Source: Bacteroidales bacterium | GTDB lineage: Bacteria; Bacteroidota; Bacteroidia; Bacteroidales; VadinHA17 | Reading direction: 5' to 3' | Length of the DNA: 64,000 bases | NCBI GenBank assembly: GCA_003142255.1 | Contig: PLLO01000019.1 | Location: forward strand, 204,971 to 268,970 | Shown: positions 1-8,636 of the stretch, one piece after another | Layout: each line of letters begins with the position of its first letter | Position numbering within the stretch: position 1 is the stretch's first letter | Program-made: the position numbers and the translations under genes | Notes under the pieces: model-generated | What the model was told of the DNA's origin: nothing | Databases searched by the model: none | What the model saw: the letters and a program-made list of their open reading frames with translations, nothing else

Positions 1-845
1 GTTTCACAAGGGTTTTTAACCTGAGTTATAGTATCTCCAACCCTTACTTCTGCAGAATTCTTTACCCCCGTTATTATATAACCGACATCCCCGGTACCCA
101 TCACTTCGCGCGGATCCTGCCTGAGCTTCAGAACACCTATCTCCTCGGCATTGTATTCATGACCGGTGCTCATAAATTTGACTTTTTCTCCTTTTCTGAG
201 GGTACCGTTGATGATTTTAAAATATGCTATTATACCGCGGAAAGAATTAAAAATCGAATCGAAGATAAGGGCCTGAAGCGGTGCTTCCGGATCTCCTTTC
301 GGAGGCGGAATCATGTTTATAATGTCTTCTAATATCCGGTCGACACCCATACCGGTCCTTGCACTTGCTTCAATAATATCATTTCGGTTACATCCTACAA
401 GGTCAACTATCTGATCTTTAACCTCCTCGGGCATGGCATTATTCATATCCATCTTATTCAAAACCGGTATGATCGTAAGGTTATGATCAATTGCCATATA
501 AAGATTTGAGATTGTCTGCGCCTGTATTCCCTGAGTGGCATCAATTACAAGAAGTGCTCCCTCACATGCGGCAATTGACCTTGATACCTCATAGGAGAAG
601 TCCACATGTCCCGGTGTGTCGATCAGGTTCAGAAAGTATTTTTTCCCTTCATGGATATATTCCATCTGTATTGCATGGCTCTTGATGGTTATTCCCCTCT
701 CCCTTTCAAGATCCATATCATCAAGGATCTGGTCCTGATACTCCCTTTCTGTAATTGTATTAGTCCTCTCAAGGAGTCTGTCGGCCAGGGTGCTTTTACC
801 ATGATCGATATGTGCAATAATACAGAAATTACGGATCTGGTCCAT
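1..845 (-). CDS. lepA: Elongation factor 4 (LepA), N-terminal part, cut by window edge
   Basis: Ribosome-associated translational GTPase that back-translocates or remodels stalled ribosomes. The reverse strand from the ATG at 843-845 reads [19 protein letters not shown], the usual LepA opening with the G1 P-loop. It continues through the G3 motif [15 protein letters not shown] and the G4 motif NKMD. About 281 codons are present, a little under half of the usual ~600, covering the G domain and part of domain II; the rest lies left of position 1. It is transcribed away from groEL and has its own candidate -7 box. The GTPase identity is secure. LepA rather than EF-G or BipA rests on the N-terminal signature and the short switch region. 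Confidence 0.93.
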   Translation of the reverse strand, partial: MDQIRNFCIIAHIDHGKSTLADRLLERTNTITEREYQDQILDDMDLERERGITIKSHAIQMEYIHEGKKYFLNLIDTPGHVDFSYEVSRSIAACEGALLVIDATQGIQAQTISNLYMAIDHNLTIIPVLNKMDMNNAMPEEVKDQIVDLVGCNRNDIIEASARTGMGVDRILEDIINMIPPPKGDPEAPLQALIFDSIFNSFRGIIAYFKIINGTLRKGEKVKFMSTGHEYNAEEIGVLKLRQDPREVMGTGDVGYIITGVKNSAEVRVGDTITQVKNPCE

Positions 846-872
846 TCGGGAATTCGGATATAAAATAAGGTG

Positions 873-880
873 CAAATATA
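873..880 (-). promoter_or_regulatory. Candidate lepA -7 box
   Basis: On the minus strand this reads TATATTTG, an exact match to the Bacteroidota -7 consensus TAnnTTTG, 28 bases before the lepA ATG. No TTG stands at the expected 19-20 base distance upstream, because that place is taken by the groEL terminator. The promoter call is therefore partial. Confidence 0.45.
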
Positions 881-891
881 TAAAAATAAAG

Positions 892-920
892 GGAGAGCCA
901 GGCTTTTGGCCTGGCTCTCC
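892..920 (-). terminator. Rho-independent terminator of groESL
   Basis: A perfect 12-bp stem, GGAGAGCCAGGC (892-903) with GCCTGGCTCTCC (909-920), closes a 5-base loop. Read on the minus strand it lies 34 bases after the groEL stop and is followed by a T-rich run, as expected for an intrinsic terminator. Confidence 0.9.
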
Positions 921-953
921 GAATGTAAATTTATATAAGATGAATATCAGATA

Positions 954-2892
<1,939 letters not shown>

Positions 2893-2929
2893 TTTATATA
2901 GTTTTTAGTTAAAAATCTCAATACTCTCC

Positions 2930-2963
2930 TTTTTTAGCATAATCTGTGCCAAATGCTAAAAAA
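2930..2963 (-). promoter_or_regulatory. Inverted repeat containing a candidate sigma54 (-24/-12) promoter for groESL
   Basis: TTTTTTAGCAT (2930-2940) and ATGCTAAAAAA (2953-2963) form a perfect 11-bp inverted repeat around a 12-base spacer. On the minus strand, 2953 to 2936 reads TTTGGCACAGATTATGCT. This has the sigma54 GG and GC dinucleotides 12 bases apart and matches TGGCAC-N5-TTGC with one mismatch. Transcription would start near 2926, about 34 bases before groES. The TTAGCA/TGCTAA arms also resemble a degenerate CIRCE (HrcA) operator, but their spacing is 14 bases instead of 15 and the CTC/GAG inner bases are missing. Confidence 0.55.
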
Positions 2964-3080
2964 TGACATTTTGGGAGATCCCGTATTAATTGAGGTGCAG
3001 AAATATGTCACCGGAACGGAGCTATGCATATTTGTTTATTAATAAGATATTATGATTCAATGCATTGTATGTTTAATTAA

Positions 3081-3113
3081 AAAAGTGCCAGAATATGACA
3101 AACTGACACTTTT
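3081..3113 (-). terminator. Terminator after secG
   Basis: AAAAGTGCCAG (3081-3091) can pair with CTGACACTTTT (3103-3113), leaving one G-T pair. On the minus strand the stem is followed by six Ts. It lies 24 bases beyond the secG stop and separates the lptE-secG transcript from groESL. Confidence 0.75.
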
Positions 3114-3136
3114 ATAATTATTTCTATATACTACTG

Positions 3137-3499
3137 TTATTTCGATTTTTCTGTTGGGGTTGTCGGAGTTGTTGATGCCGGTGGTACAGCAGTCGGAAGA
3201 GTCGGAATTGCATTTGGATCAGCTGCATTTTCGATCTGAGTCTTTAACCTTGATTGCTCTACGCCTGTTCCACGTGGTATGGTTGCCGTAGCAACAATAC
3301 AAAGAACAAGGATTGCTGCACAGAGGGTCCATGTTGCTTTTTCAAGAAAATCAGCTGTTTTCCTAACTCCCATTGTCTGTCCTGCAGATGTGAAGTTAGC
3401 TGCCAGTCCTCCGCCTTTTGAATTCTGAACAAGAACGATAAGTACCTGGAACAAACATGCAACTATAATTAAAACTGAAACAAAAATATAAATTCCCAT
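3137..3499 (-). CDS. secG: Preprotein translocase subunit SecG
   Basis: Small membrane subunit of the SecYEG protein-export channel. From the internal ATG at 3497-3499 it reads MGIYIFVSVLIIVACLFQVLIVLVQNSKGGGLAANF, then GVRKTADFLEKATWTLCAAILVLCI. This gives two membrane helices flanking the conserved SKGGGL and R-FLEK-T loop. The full length is 120 residues with a Pro/Thr-rich tail. This start is the natural SecG start. It lies in the same frame as the upstream TPR-like protein only because of the A7 tract described there. A good hairpin terminator follows. Confidence 0.9.
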   Translation of the reverse strand: MGIYIFVSVLIIVACLFQVLIVLVQNSKGGGLAANFTSAGQTMGVRKTADFLEKATWTLCAAILVLCIVATATIPRGTGVEQSRLKTQIENAADPNAIPTLPTAVPPASTTPTTPTEKSK

Positions 3500-4420
3500 A
3501 CTGGTTATTTTTTTATATAATTCCTTAACTTTTTCAATTTGAGTCGCAAAGTAACTGCTTTTTTCCGGAAATTTCAAACTTAATTTCTCATAAATATCAA
3601 TTGCCTTTGAATAATATCCCTGCCCGATATAAATTCTTGCAAGAGTTTCGGTTACAAATTCTTCCCTCTCTTCAATAAAAGGTTTTGAAATATCCTCATT
3701 CGGTATGGCAGATTTTCCCCTTGATGGCTCTATCCTTGGATTTTCATCGATGAACTTGTCAATCAGTGCCGACTGCAGATCTTTTACCGAAGGCTTTCCT
3801 GCCTGAACCAGCCCATCAGTCTCAATTTCATCAGCACCGAAATCAGGGGTACTGTTTCCATTAATGTCAAGCTCCAGAAGGTCAGCATTTTCGGGGATTG
3901 AAAACCCGGGATCCATATAAGTAATGCTCTCTCCGGCATCCTCCGATTCCTCATCGAACATCATGATAGATGCATTTGAATCATCATTGCCGAAATCATT
4001 GGAAATCAGTATTGATTGATCAAAAATCTTTTCGTTATCATGATCTCCAGCTGAATTTTTTTCTATTTCATTTATCAGGTCTGTACTGTTCTTCCCCGAT
4101 TCAATCACAGTCTGCTGGCTGTCAGCCGGACTCACTTCGGCTTGAGGAGGAGGTGTAACCGGAGATTCAGGTCTGGCCTCTGAAATAACTTCCTTCCTTA
4201 AAAAATAATAAAGTACCTCGCGGTTTGCAATATGCATTGCGGATACCCTGAGCTGGTTTTCAAACTTTACATCGGAGGTGTTCTGCAATCCTTTAAGCAG
4301 CAGGCTATAGGCGCTCTGGAAATAGGGAAATATATTTATCAGCTCATTAACCTCGCTGATAGTTTGTCGGTCAGCAGGGCCAGAGCTCTCAATCATTCTC
4401 AGAAAATCGCTCCTGTTCAT
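3137..4420 (-). CDS. TPR-like protein read through into SecG (427-codon fused frame)
   Basis: One open frame of 427 codons joins two proteins that are normally separate in Bacteroidota. Residues 1 to about 307 are a soluble acidic protein with a TPR-like end (ARIYIGQGYYSKAIDIYEKLSLKFPEKSSYFATQIEKVKELYKK). The remainder is SecG. The junction codes for KKITS just before the SecG ATG, and its minus-strand DNA carries a run of seven As (3508-3514). With six As the frame would read ELYKK-stop, five bases ahead of the SecG ATG, which is the usual arrangement. The fusion is therefore either real, a homopolymer error, or a slippage site. The N-terminal part has no known function. It starts 3 bases after the lptE stop and belongs to the same operon. 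Confidence 0.7.
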   Translation of the reverse strand: MNRSDFLRMIESSGPADRQTISEVNELINIFPYFQSAYSLLLKGLQNTSDVKFENQLRVSAMHIANREVLYYFLRKEVISEARPESPVTPPPQAEVSPADSQQTVIESGKNSTDLINEIEKNSAGDHDNEKIFDQSILISNDFGNDDSNASIMMFDEESEDAGESITYMDPGFSIPENADLLELDINGNSTPDFGADEIETDGLVQAGKPSVKDLQSALIDKFIDENPRIEPSRGKSAIPNEDISKPFIEEREEFVTETLARIYIGQGYYSKAIDIYEKLSLKFPEKSSYFATQIEKVKELYKKITSMGIYIFVSVLIIVACLFQVLIVLVQNSKGGGLAANFTSAGQTMGVRKTADFLEKATWTLCAAILVLCIVATATIPRGTGVEQSRLKTQIENAADPNAIPTLPTAVPPASTTPTTPTEKSK

Positions 4421-4423
4421 ACT

Positions 4424-4966
4424 CTACCAGTTCACGAAAGCCTTGTTAAAAATATCTTCTACAAGAAGGTCAATTATTTTTTCGGTCAGATCTTTTTCGA
4501 CTGAGCTCAGATCAGAGTTGCTGTCGTAATCTTCATACCTGGAAAATGTCTGTTCGTAGCTGTAATTGGGCTGGACCGAATTTGTGAATTTAACTTTCAC
4601 TGAAATAGTAAACCTGTTTGTCGAAGCCTGGGCATCTACTCCAACAGACTGAGGCCTGGAGCTGTAATCTGTTATCTCGCCTTCAAAGTTGACATCTCCG
4701 ATACCATTTACTATTCCAAGGCTGGTCTGCGCTTTGCATTTATCTATGAGAGCATCCGTTATATATTGGCTTAACCCTGTCGAAACAATGTTTGCCCTGT
4801 TCTGAAAATACTGAATGCTCGCCGTTTTTACATCAGATGATATGCTTGCACCTGTGAACGAATACCTGATCTTGCATCCGCCAAGCAGAATTGCTCCTGC
4901 GGCAAGAAGGAGGAGCAGCTGTCTTATTGACGTCAGTGACCATTTTTTTGTCTTATTCAATGCCAT
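4424..4966 (-). CDS. lptE: LptE-family outer-membrane lipoprotein
   Basis: Likely the plug lipoprotein of the LptD/LptE complex that inserts LPS into the outer membrane. It is 180 residues: an N-terminal hydrophobic stretch ending in LLGGC (lipobox, mature Cys near residue 31), then IRYSFTGASISSDVKTASIQYFQNRA, the opening characteristic of Bacteroidota LptE-family proteins, and C-terminal helices with an acidic DLTEKIIDLLVEDIFNKAFVNW end. Its start overlaps the stop of the sigma54 activator by 14 bases, and the TPR/secG gene follows after 3 bases, so the three are co-transcribed. Family assignment is firm; direct partnership with LptD is inferred from the family. Confidence 0.88.
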   Translation of the reverse strand: MALNKTKKWSLTSIRQLLLLLAAGAILLGGCKIRYSFTGASISSDVKTASIQYFQNRANIVSTGLSQYITDALIDKCKAQTSLGIVNGIGDVNFEGEITDYSSRPQSVGVDAQASTNRFTISVKVKFTNSVQPNYSYEQTFSRYEDYDSNSDLSSVEKDLTEKIIDLLVEDIFNKAFVNW

Positions 4967-6194
4967 ACTCCTTTATTTTCCTGTAGAGTGTCCGTTCAGA
5001 GATCCCCAGCTCATTTGCTGCAAGTTTTCTCTTCCCGTTGTATTTTTCGAGGGCTTTCTTTATCATTTCAACCTCCTTATCAGCCAGGGATAATGATTCT
5101 TCAACGATTTCCTCAGTATCCTGGATATTATTTCTTGCCTGGTGCGGCGTAAAATCGACAGATGAGTTCTCTGTGGCTTCCGGTCCTGTTGCCGTATTCT
5201 TTTTCTCCCTTATAAGGTTTTGAATGACCCTTGCATTCGGACCATCAAAGGCTACATTCATATCGTTATGCTCGATGAGATCGTAAACAAGTTTTTTAAG
5301 ATCATTCATATCGCCTTTCATGTCGAACAGGATCTTATATAAAATTTCCCTCTCGGAAGAAAACGCTTTGTCATCATCCTTCTTAATAATAGCAGGAAGT
5401 CTTACGCCATCATAATCAGGTAAATATGACTTAAGTGTAACTGCCCTGATCTCACGGTCGCTTTCTATTATTGATATCTGTTCTGTAATGTTCTTCAGCT
5501 GTCTCACATTCCCGGGCCAGGCATAATGAAGAAGCATGTTTTTTGCTTCAGAATCGAGCCTTATTGCAGGCATCCTGTATTTTTCGGCAAAATCAACTGC
5601 AAATTTTCTGAAAAGAAGGATAATATCCTCACCTCTTTCCCTTAAGGAAGGAATCCTTATCGGCACATTGTTAAGCCTGTAAAAAAGATCTTCCCTGAAT
5701 CTGCCCTTATCGATTGCCATCACGACATCGACATTGCTGGCAGCAATAACCCTCACGTTTGTTTTCTGCACTTTGGAGGAACCGACCCTGATAAACTCAC
5801 CGGCTTCGAGTACCCTCAAGAGCCTTACCTGGGTGGAAAGAGGCAATTCTGCAACTTCATCAAGGAAGATTGTTCCTCCGTCAGCAACTTCAAAATAACC
5901 TTTTCTGCTGTCGGTAGCGCCTGTAAATGCACCTCTTTCATGCCCGAACAGCTCAGAATCGATTGTTCCTTCAGGAATCGCTCCGCAATTGACGGCGATA
6001 TAGGGGCCATGCTTCCTTGCGCTGTAATTATGGATCACCTGCGGGAATACTTCCTTTCCGGTTCCGCTTTCGCCGCTTATGAGCACGGATAGGTCTGTGG
6101 GGGCTACCTGTACAGCAATATCAATAGCATGGTTGAGTTCTTCGTTATTGCCAATTATGCTAAATCTTTGCTTAATGCTTTGAAGATCTTTCAT
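4953..6194 (-). CDS. Sigma54-dependent transcriptional activator without receiver domain
   Basis: AAA+ enhancer-binding protein that remodels RNA polymerase-sigma54. Start chosen at MKDLQSIKQRFSIIGNNEEL; the ORF extends 36 codons further upstream, but that part looks non-coding. Walker A GESGTGKE is near residues 41-48, the sigma54-contact loop GAFTGA near 88-93, Walker B GGTIFLDEVAEL near 106-117, and a Fis-type helix-turn-helix (KRKLAANELGISERTLYRKIKEYG) closes the 413-residue protein. There is no N-terminal receiver or sensor domain, so activity may be set by protein level or by partners. It leads the lptE-TPR-secG operon. The candidate -24/-12 element before groES, 2 kb away, is a possible target (inference). 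Confidence 0.93.
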   Translation of the reverse strand: MKDLQSIKQRFSIIGNNEELNHAIDIAVQVAPTDLSVLISGESGTGKEVFPQVIHNYSARKHGPYIAVNCGAIPEGTIDSELFGHERGAFTGATDSRKGYFEVADGGTIFLDEVAELPLSTQVRLLRVLEAGEFIRVGSSKVQKTNVRVIAASNVDVVMAIDKGRFREDLFYRLNNVPIRIPSLRERGEDIILLFRKFAVDFAEKYRMPAIRLDSEAKNMLLHYAWPGNVRQLKNITEQISIIESDREIRAVTLKSYLPDYDGVRLPAIIKKDDDKAFSSEREILYKILFDMKGDMNDLKKLVYDLIEHNDMNVAFDGPNARVIQNLIREKKNTATGPEATENSSVDFTPHQARNNIQDTEEIVEESLSLADKEVEMIKKALEKYNGKRKLAANELGISERTLYRKIKEYGIE

Positions 6195-6267
6195 ATGTTT
6201 TTCAAGATGATGCGAATTTAAGGTTTTTTTAAAACATTGGGAAATGCATTTTTCGTAAATTCGTACT

Positions 6268-7041
6268 ATGAAAAAGAGGTCGGAATTAAAATTCGCCGGC
6301 ATTATTCCGGCACGATACGCATCCTCAAGGTTCCCGGGGAAGCCACTGGCTATGATAAATGGGAAGCCAATGGTCCAGCGGGTTTATGAACAGTCAAGGA
6401 AATCACTTGATACTGTTTTTGTGGCAACCGACGATAAAAGAATTTTTGACGCCGTGAAAAATTTCGGAGGTAATGCCGTCATGACCTCATCTGAGCACCA
6501 GAGCGGAACAGACAGATGTGCTGAAGCTGTAGGCAAAATATCGCGTAAGAATGGCATTGATGTCGACGTTATTATAAATATTCAGGGTGATGAACCATTT
6601 ATCCGTCCTGAAGAGATTGATCTTCTCAAATCCTGCTTCATTGATAAAAATGTTGAAATTGCCACACTGATAAGGAAAACTGCCCGTGGAGAAAATCTCT
6701 TTAATCCCAACCAGCCGAAGGTCGTCATTGATTCGCTCGGGAATGCAATTTATTTCAGCAGGGCTGCAATACCATTTATCCGTAACCTTGGAGAATCGCT
6801 CTGGTCAGAGAACTTTACCTTTTATAAGCACCTTGGCCTCTATGCGTACACCGTCCGGACATTGAAAAAAATCACGAAACTGCCAATAAGCTATCTCGAA
6901 AAGGCTGAAGCTCTTGAGCAAAACCGATGGATTGAAAATGGCTACAGGATCAGAAGTGCTGTCACTGAATGGGAAAGCATCGGTATCGATACGCCGGCTG
7001 ATCTTGACAGGGCCTTGCTTTATTTTGAAAATTTAAAGTAA
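6268..7041 (+). CDS. kdsB: 3-deoxy-manno-octulosonate cytidylyltransferase
   Basis: Activates Kdo with CTP to CMP-Kdo for the LPS inner core. It is 257 residues, the standard length. It opens KFAGIIPARYASSRFPGKPLA, the nucleotide-binding signature of the KdsB/NeuA superfamily, followed by VFVATDD, HQSGTDRCAEA, NIQGDEPFI and the C-terminal ESIGIDTPADLDRA, which match KdsB specifically. It is divergent from the sigma54 activator, with 73 bases between the two start codons. Together with lpxA, lpxC-fabZ and lpxD further along, the window holds several LPS genes. Confidence 0.96.
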   Translation: MKKRSELKFAGIIPARYASSRFPGKPLAMINGKPMVQRVYEQSRKSLDTVFVATDDKRIFDAVKNFGGNAVMTSSEHQSGTDRCAEAVGKISRKNGIDVDVIINIQGDEPFIRPEEIDLLKSCFIDKNVEIATLIRKTARGENLFNPNQPKVVIDSLGNAIYFSRAAIPFIRNLGESLWSENFTFYKHLGLYAYTVRTLKKITKLPISYLEKAEALEQNRWIENGYRIRSAVTEWESIGIDTPADLDRALLYFENLK

Positions 7042-7092
7042 ATAATTATTAACTTTAGCATAGTTTTTGCAGGGAAGAATTAAACGGTATTT

Positions 7093-7464
7093 ATGAAGAA
7101 GAGTTTATTCCTTTTTTCTTTCGTTTTTTTTACTTTAAGCCTTCAGGCTCAGAAGGATACTGTAAATATTTCTTCCAGACCTATACAGATGAGCTATTCG
7201 GCTGAAGCTGCAAATATCAATATCAGCATCTTCCCGGTACCAGTAAGAGAAAATTATTTTAATATTAAAAGCGAAAAGGAGTTCTCGTCAGTTAAGATCA
7301 CGAATATTATCGGACAAGATATCTACAGAGAAAAATATAATGATCCGCAAACCCTGGCTAAAATCATTCTCGATAATCCCAGAAGGGGGATGTACATGGT
7401 GACAGTTGTATTCAGCGACGGGCTAAGGATCGTAAAGAAGATAATGATTGAACAGGCTGAATAA
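7093..7464 (+). CDS. Small secreted protein made almost wholly of a T9SS type A C-terminal domain
   Basis: 123 residues. A clear signal peptide (MKKSLFLFSFVFFTLSLQAQ) is followed by a short linker and a C-terminal sorting-domain pattern: FPVPVRENYFNI, VKITNIIGQDIY and RRGMYMVTVVFSDGLRIVKKIMIEQ. Type IX secretion CTDs normally sit at the end of large cargo proteins; here the CTD is the whole mature protein. It could be a remnant of a larger cargo, a small surface protein, or a structural mimic that is not cleaved. It starts 51 bases after kdsB and may share its transcript. Confidence 0.75.
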   Translation: MKKSLFLFSFVFFTLSLQAQKDTVNISSRPIQMSYSAEAANINISIFPVPVRENYFNIKSEKEFSSVKITNIIGQDIYREKYNDPQTLAKIILDNPRRGMYMVTVVFSDGLRIVKKIMIEQAE

Positions 7465-7623
7465 TTGATTAAGGCCTGCATTGTGATTCGGATTTTCGGG
7501 GGAATTATCCGTATTTAAATAGTTGAAATATAGTATAACTGAAGCATCAGGTAAACTTTACCGTTGCAGGATTGTTTATTACAATAGAGTCATTTATAAC
7601 TGTTACCACAAGAAGTTTTAACC

Positions 7624-8523
7624 ATGGAAGAAGGAGTAAATGTTTTTTCGATTAAGGATCTTGAGAATTTTTCAGGAATAAAAGCTCATACCATAAGGAT
7701 CTGGGAAAAGAGATACAATATCCTTGAGCCTGACAGGACCGATTCGAACATTCGGAGATACAATGAATCGGAACTGAAAAAAATATTAAATGTGGCTTTC
7801 CTTAACAGGAATGGACTAAAGATATCCAAAATCGCAAAGCTCAATGAAGATGAGCTTACTCAGCAGGTAATGGCGCTAAGCAGCAGCAGGGACGATTCAG
7901 AAAAGGATTTTCAGCCTGGTAAAATACTTATGTCGGCCATCAGGTTTAATGAAGAGCTGTTCAAGGAAGCTCTCCTCCCCTATATTAAACGTAACGGTAT
8001 TGAAGTAGCATATTGCCGATACCTTCATCCGTTGCTTGAAAAGTCGAGGATACTCTGGCAAACCGGATCTCTTTCAAGGGCTCAGGAACAATTTATCAGG
8101 AATACGGTAAGGCAGATTATAACTGTGGAAGACAGCCTTATCAAACCATGGTCAGGCAAAACCGGGCCTTCGGTGGTCATGATAAATACTTCAGACAACC
8201 TGACTGATAATAACTTCCTTTTTTACAAATATGCCTTGAAAAAGAGGGGATTTGACGTAATCTTTACAGGCGGGATCCTGCCTGCATCCGAAGTTATTGA
8301 GATCTATAAGATTAAGCCGTTTAGCTACCTCATTGTAAATTCAAGTGCATTTGATTTTGCAAAGAAAAAGATTGGATATTTCAATAATCTTGGCAAATCG
8401 TTGATGATCAAAAAGATAATTTTTACTGATTCTCCTGAGGAAAGAGATAAAAAATTCCAGGAAAAGCTGATCATAACGAAGGATCCTGCAGGATTTATCC
8501 GTTGTATCGAGGGACTCCGCTGA
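7624..8523 (+). CDS. MerR-family regulator with degenerate cobalamin-binding-like domain
   Basis: DNA-binding regulator, 299 residues. Residues 1-75 are a MerR winged helix (FSIKDLENFSGIKAHTIRIWEKRYNILEPDRTDSNIRRYNESELKKI). The middle helical part carries WQTGSLSRAQEQFIRN, as in the four-helix cap of CarH/LitR photoreceptors. The C-terminal third resembles a Rossmann B12 domain, but the lower-ligand motif D-x-H-x-x-G is absent (MINTSDNLTDNNFLFYKYALKKRG stands in its place). It probably does not bind cobalamin in the usual base-off mode. It is preceded by a 159-base gap and followed by a convergent gene; its target is unknown. Confidence 0.85.
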   Translation: MEEGVNVFSIKDLENFSGIKAHTIRIWEKRYNILEPDRTDSNIRRYNESELKKILNVAFLNRNGLKISKIAKLNEDELTQQVMALSSSRDDSEKDFQPGKILMSAIRFNEELFKEALLPYIKRNGIEVAYCRYLHPLLEKSRILWQTGSLSRAQEQFIRNTVRQIITVEDSLIKPWSGKTGPSVVMINTSDNLTDNNFLFYKYALKKRGFDVIFTGGILPASEVIEIYKIKPFSYLIVNSSAFDFAKKKIGYFNNLGKSLMIKKIIFTDSPEERDKKFQEKLIITKDPAGFIRCIEGLR

Positions 8524-8636
8524 TTATTTTTCACTTACCTTGATCGAATCTGCAATATGCAGAACTGTGGCCAGTACGCCCTGGTCTGTGTACAGTATAA
8601 CTCCTGTTCCGGATAATTGAAATTAATAATTGCTAT

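Noticed and set aside
2930-2963. Calling the groES upstream repeat a standard CIRCE operator
   Set aside because: The arms lack the CTC/GAG inner bases and the spacing is one base short; the -24/-12 reading explains more of the sequence.
8524-8636. Minus-strand frame of about 30 codons (ends VLHIADSIKVSEK) after the FakAB-like gene that looks like a protein C-terminus
   Set aside because: It has no start codon, is closed by a stop just upstream, and no family is recognised; too short to call even as a remnant.
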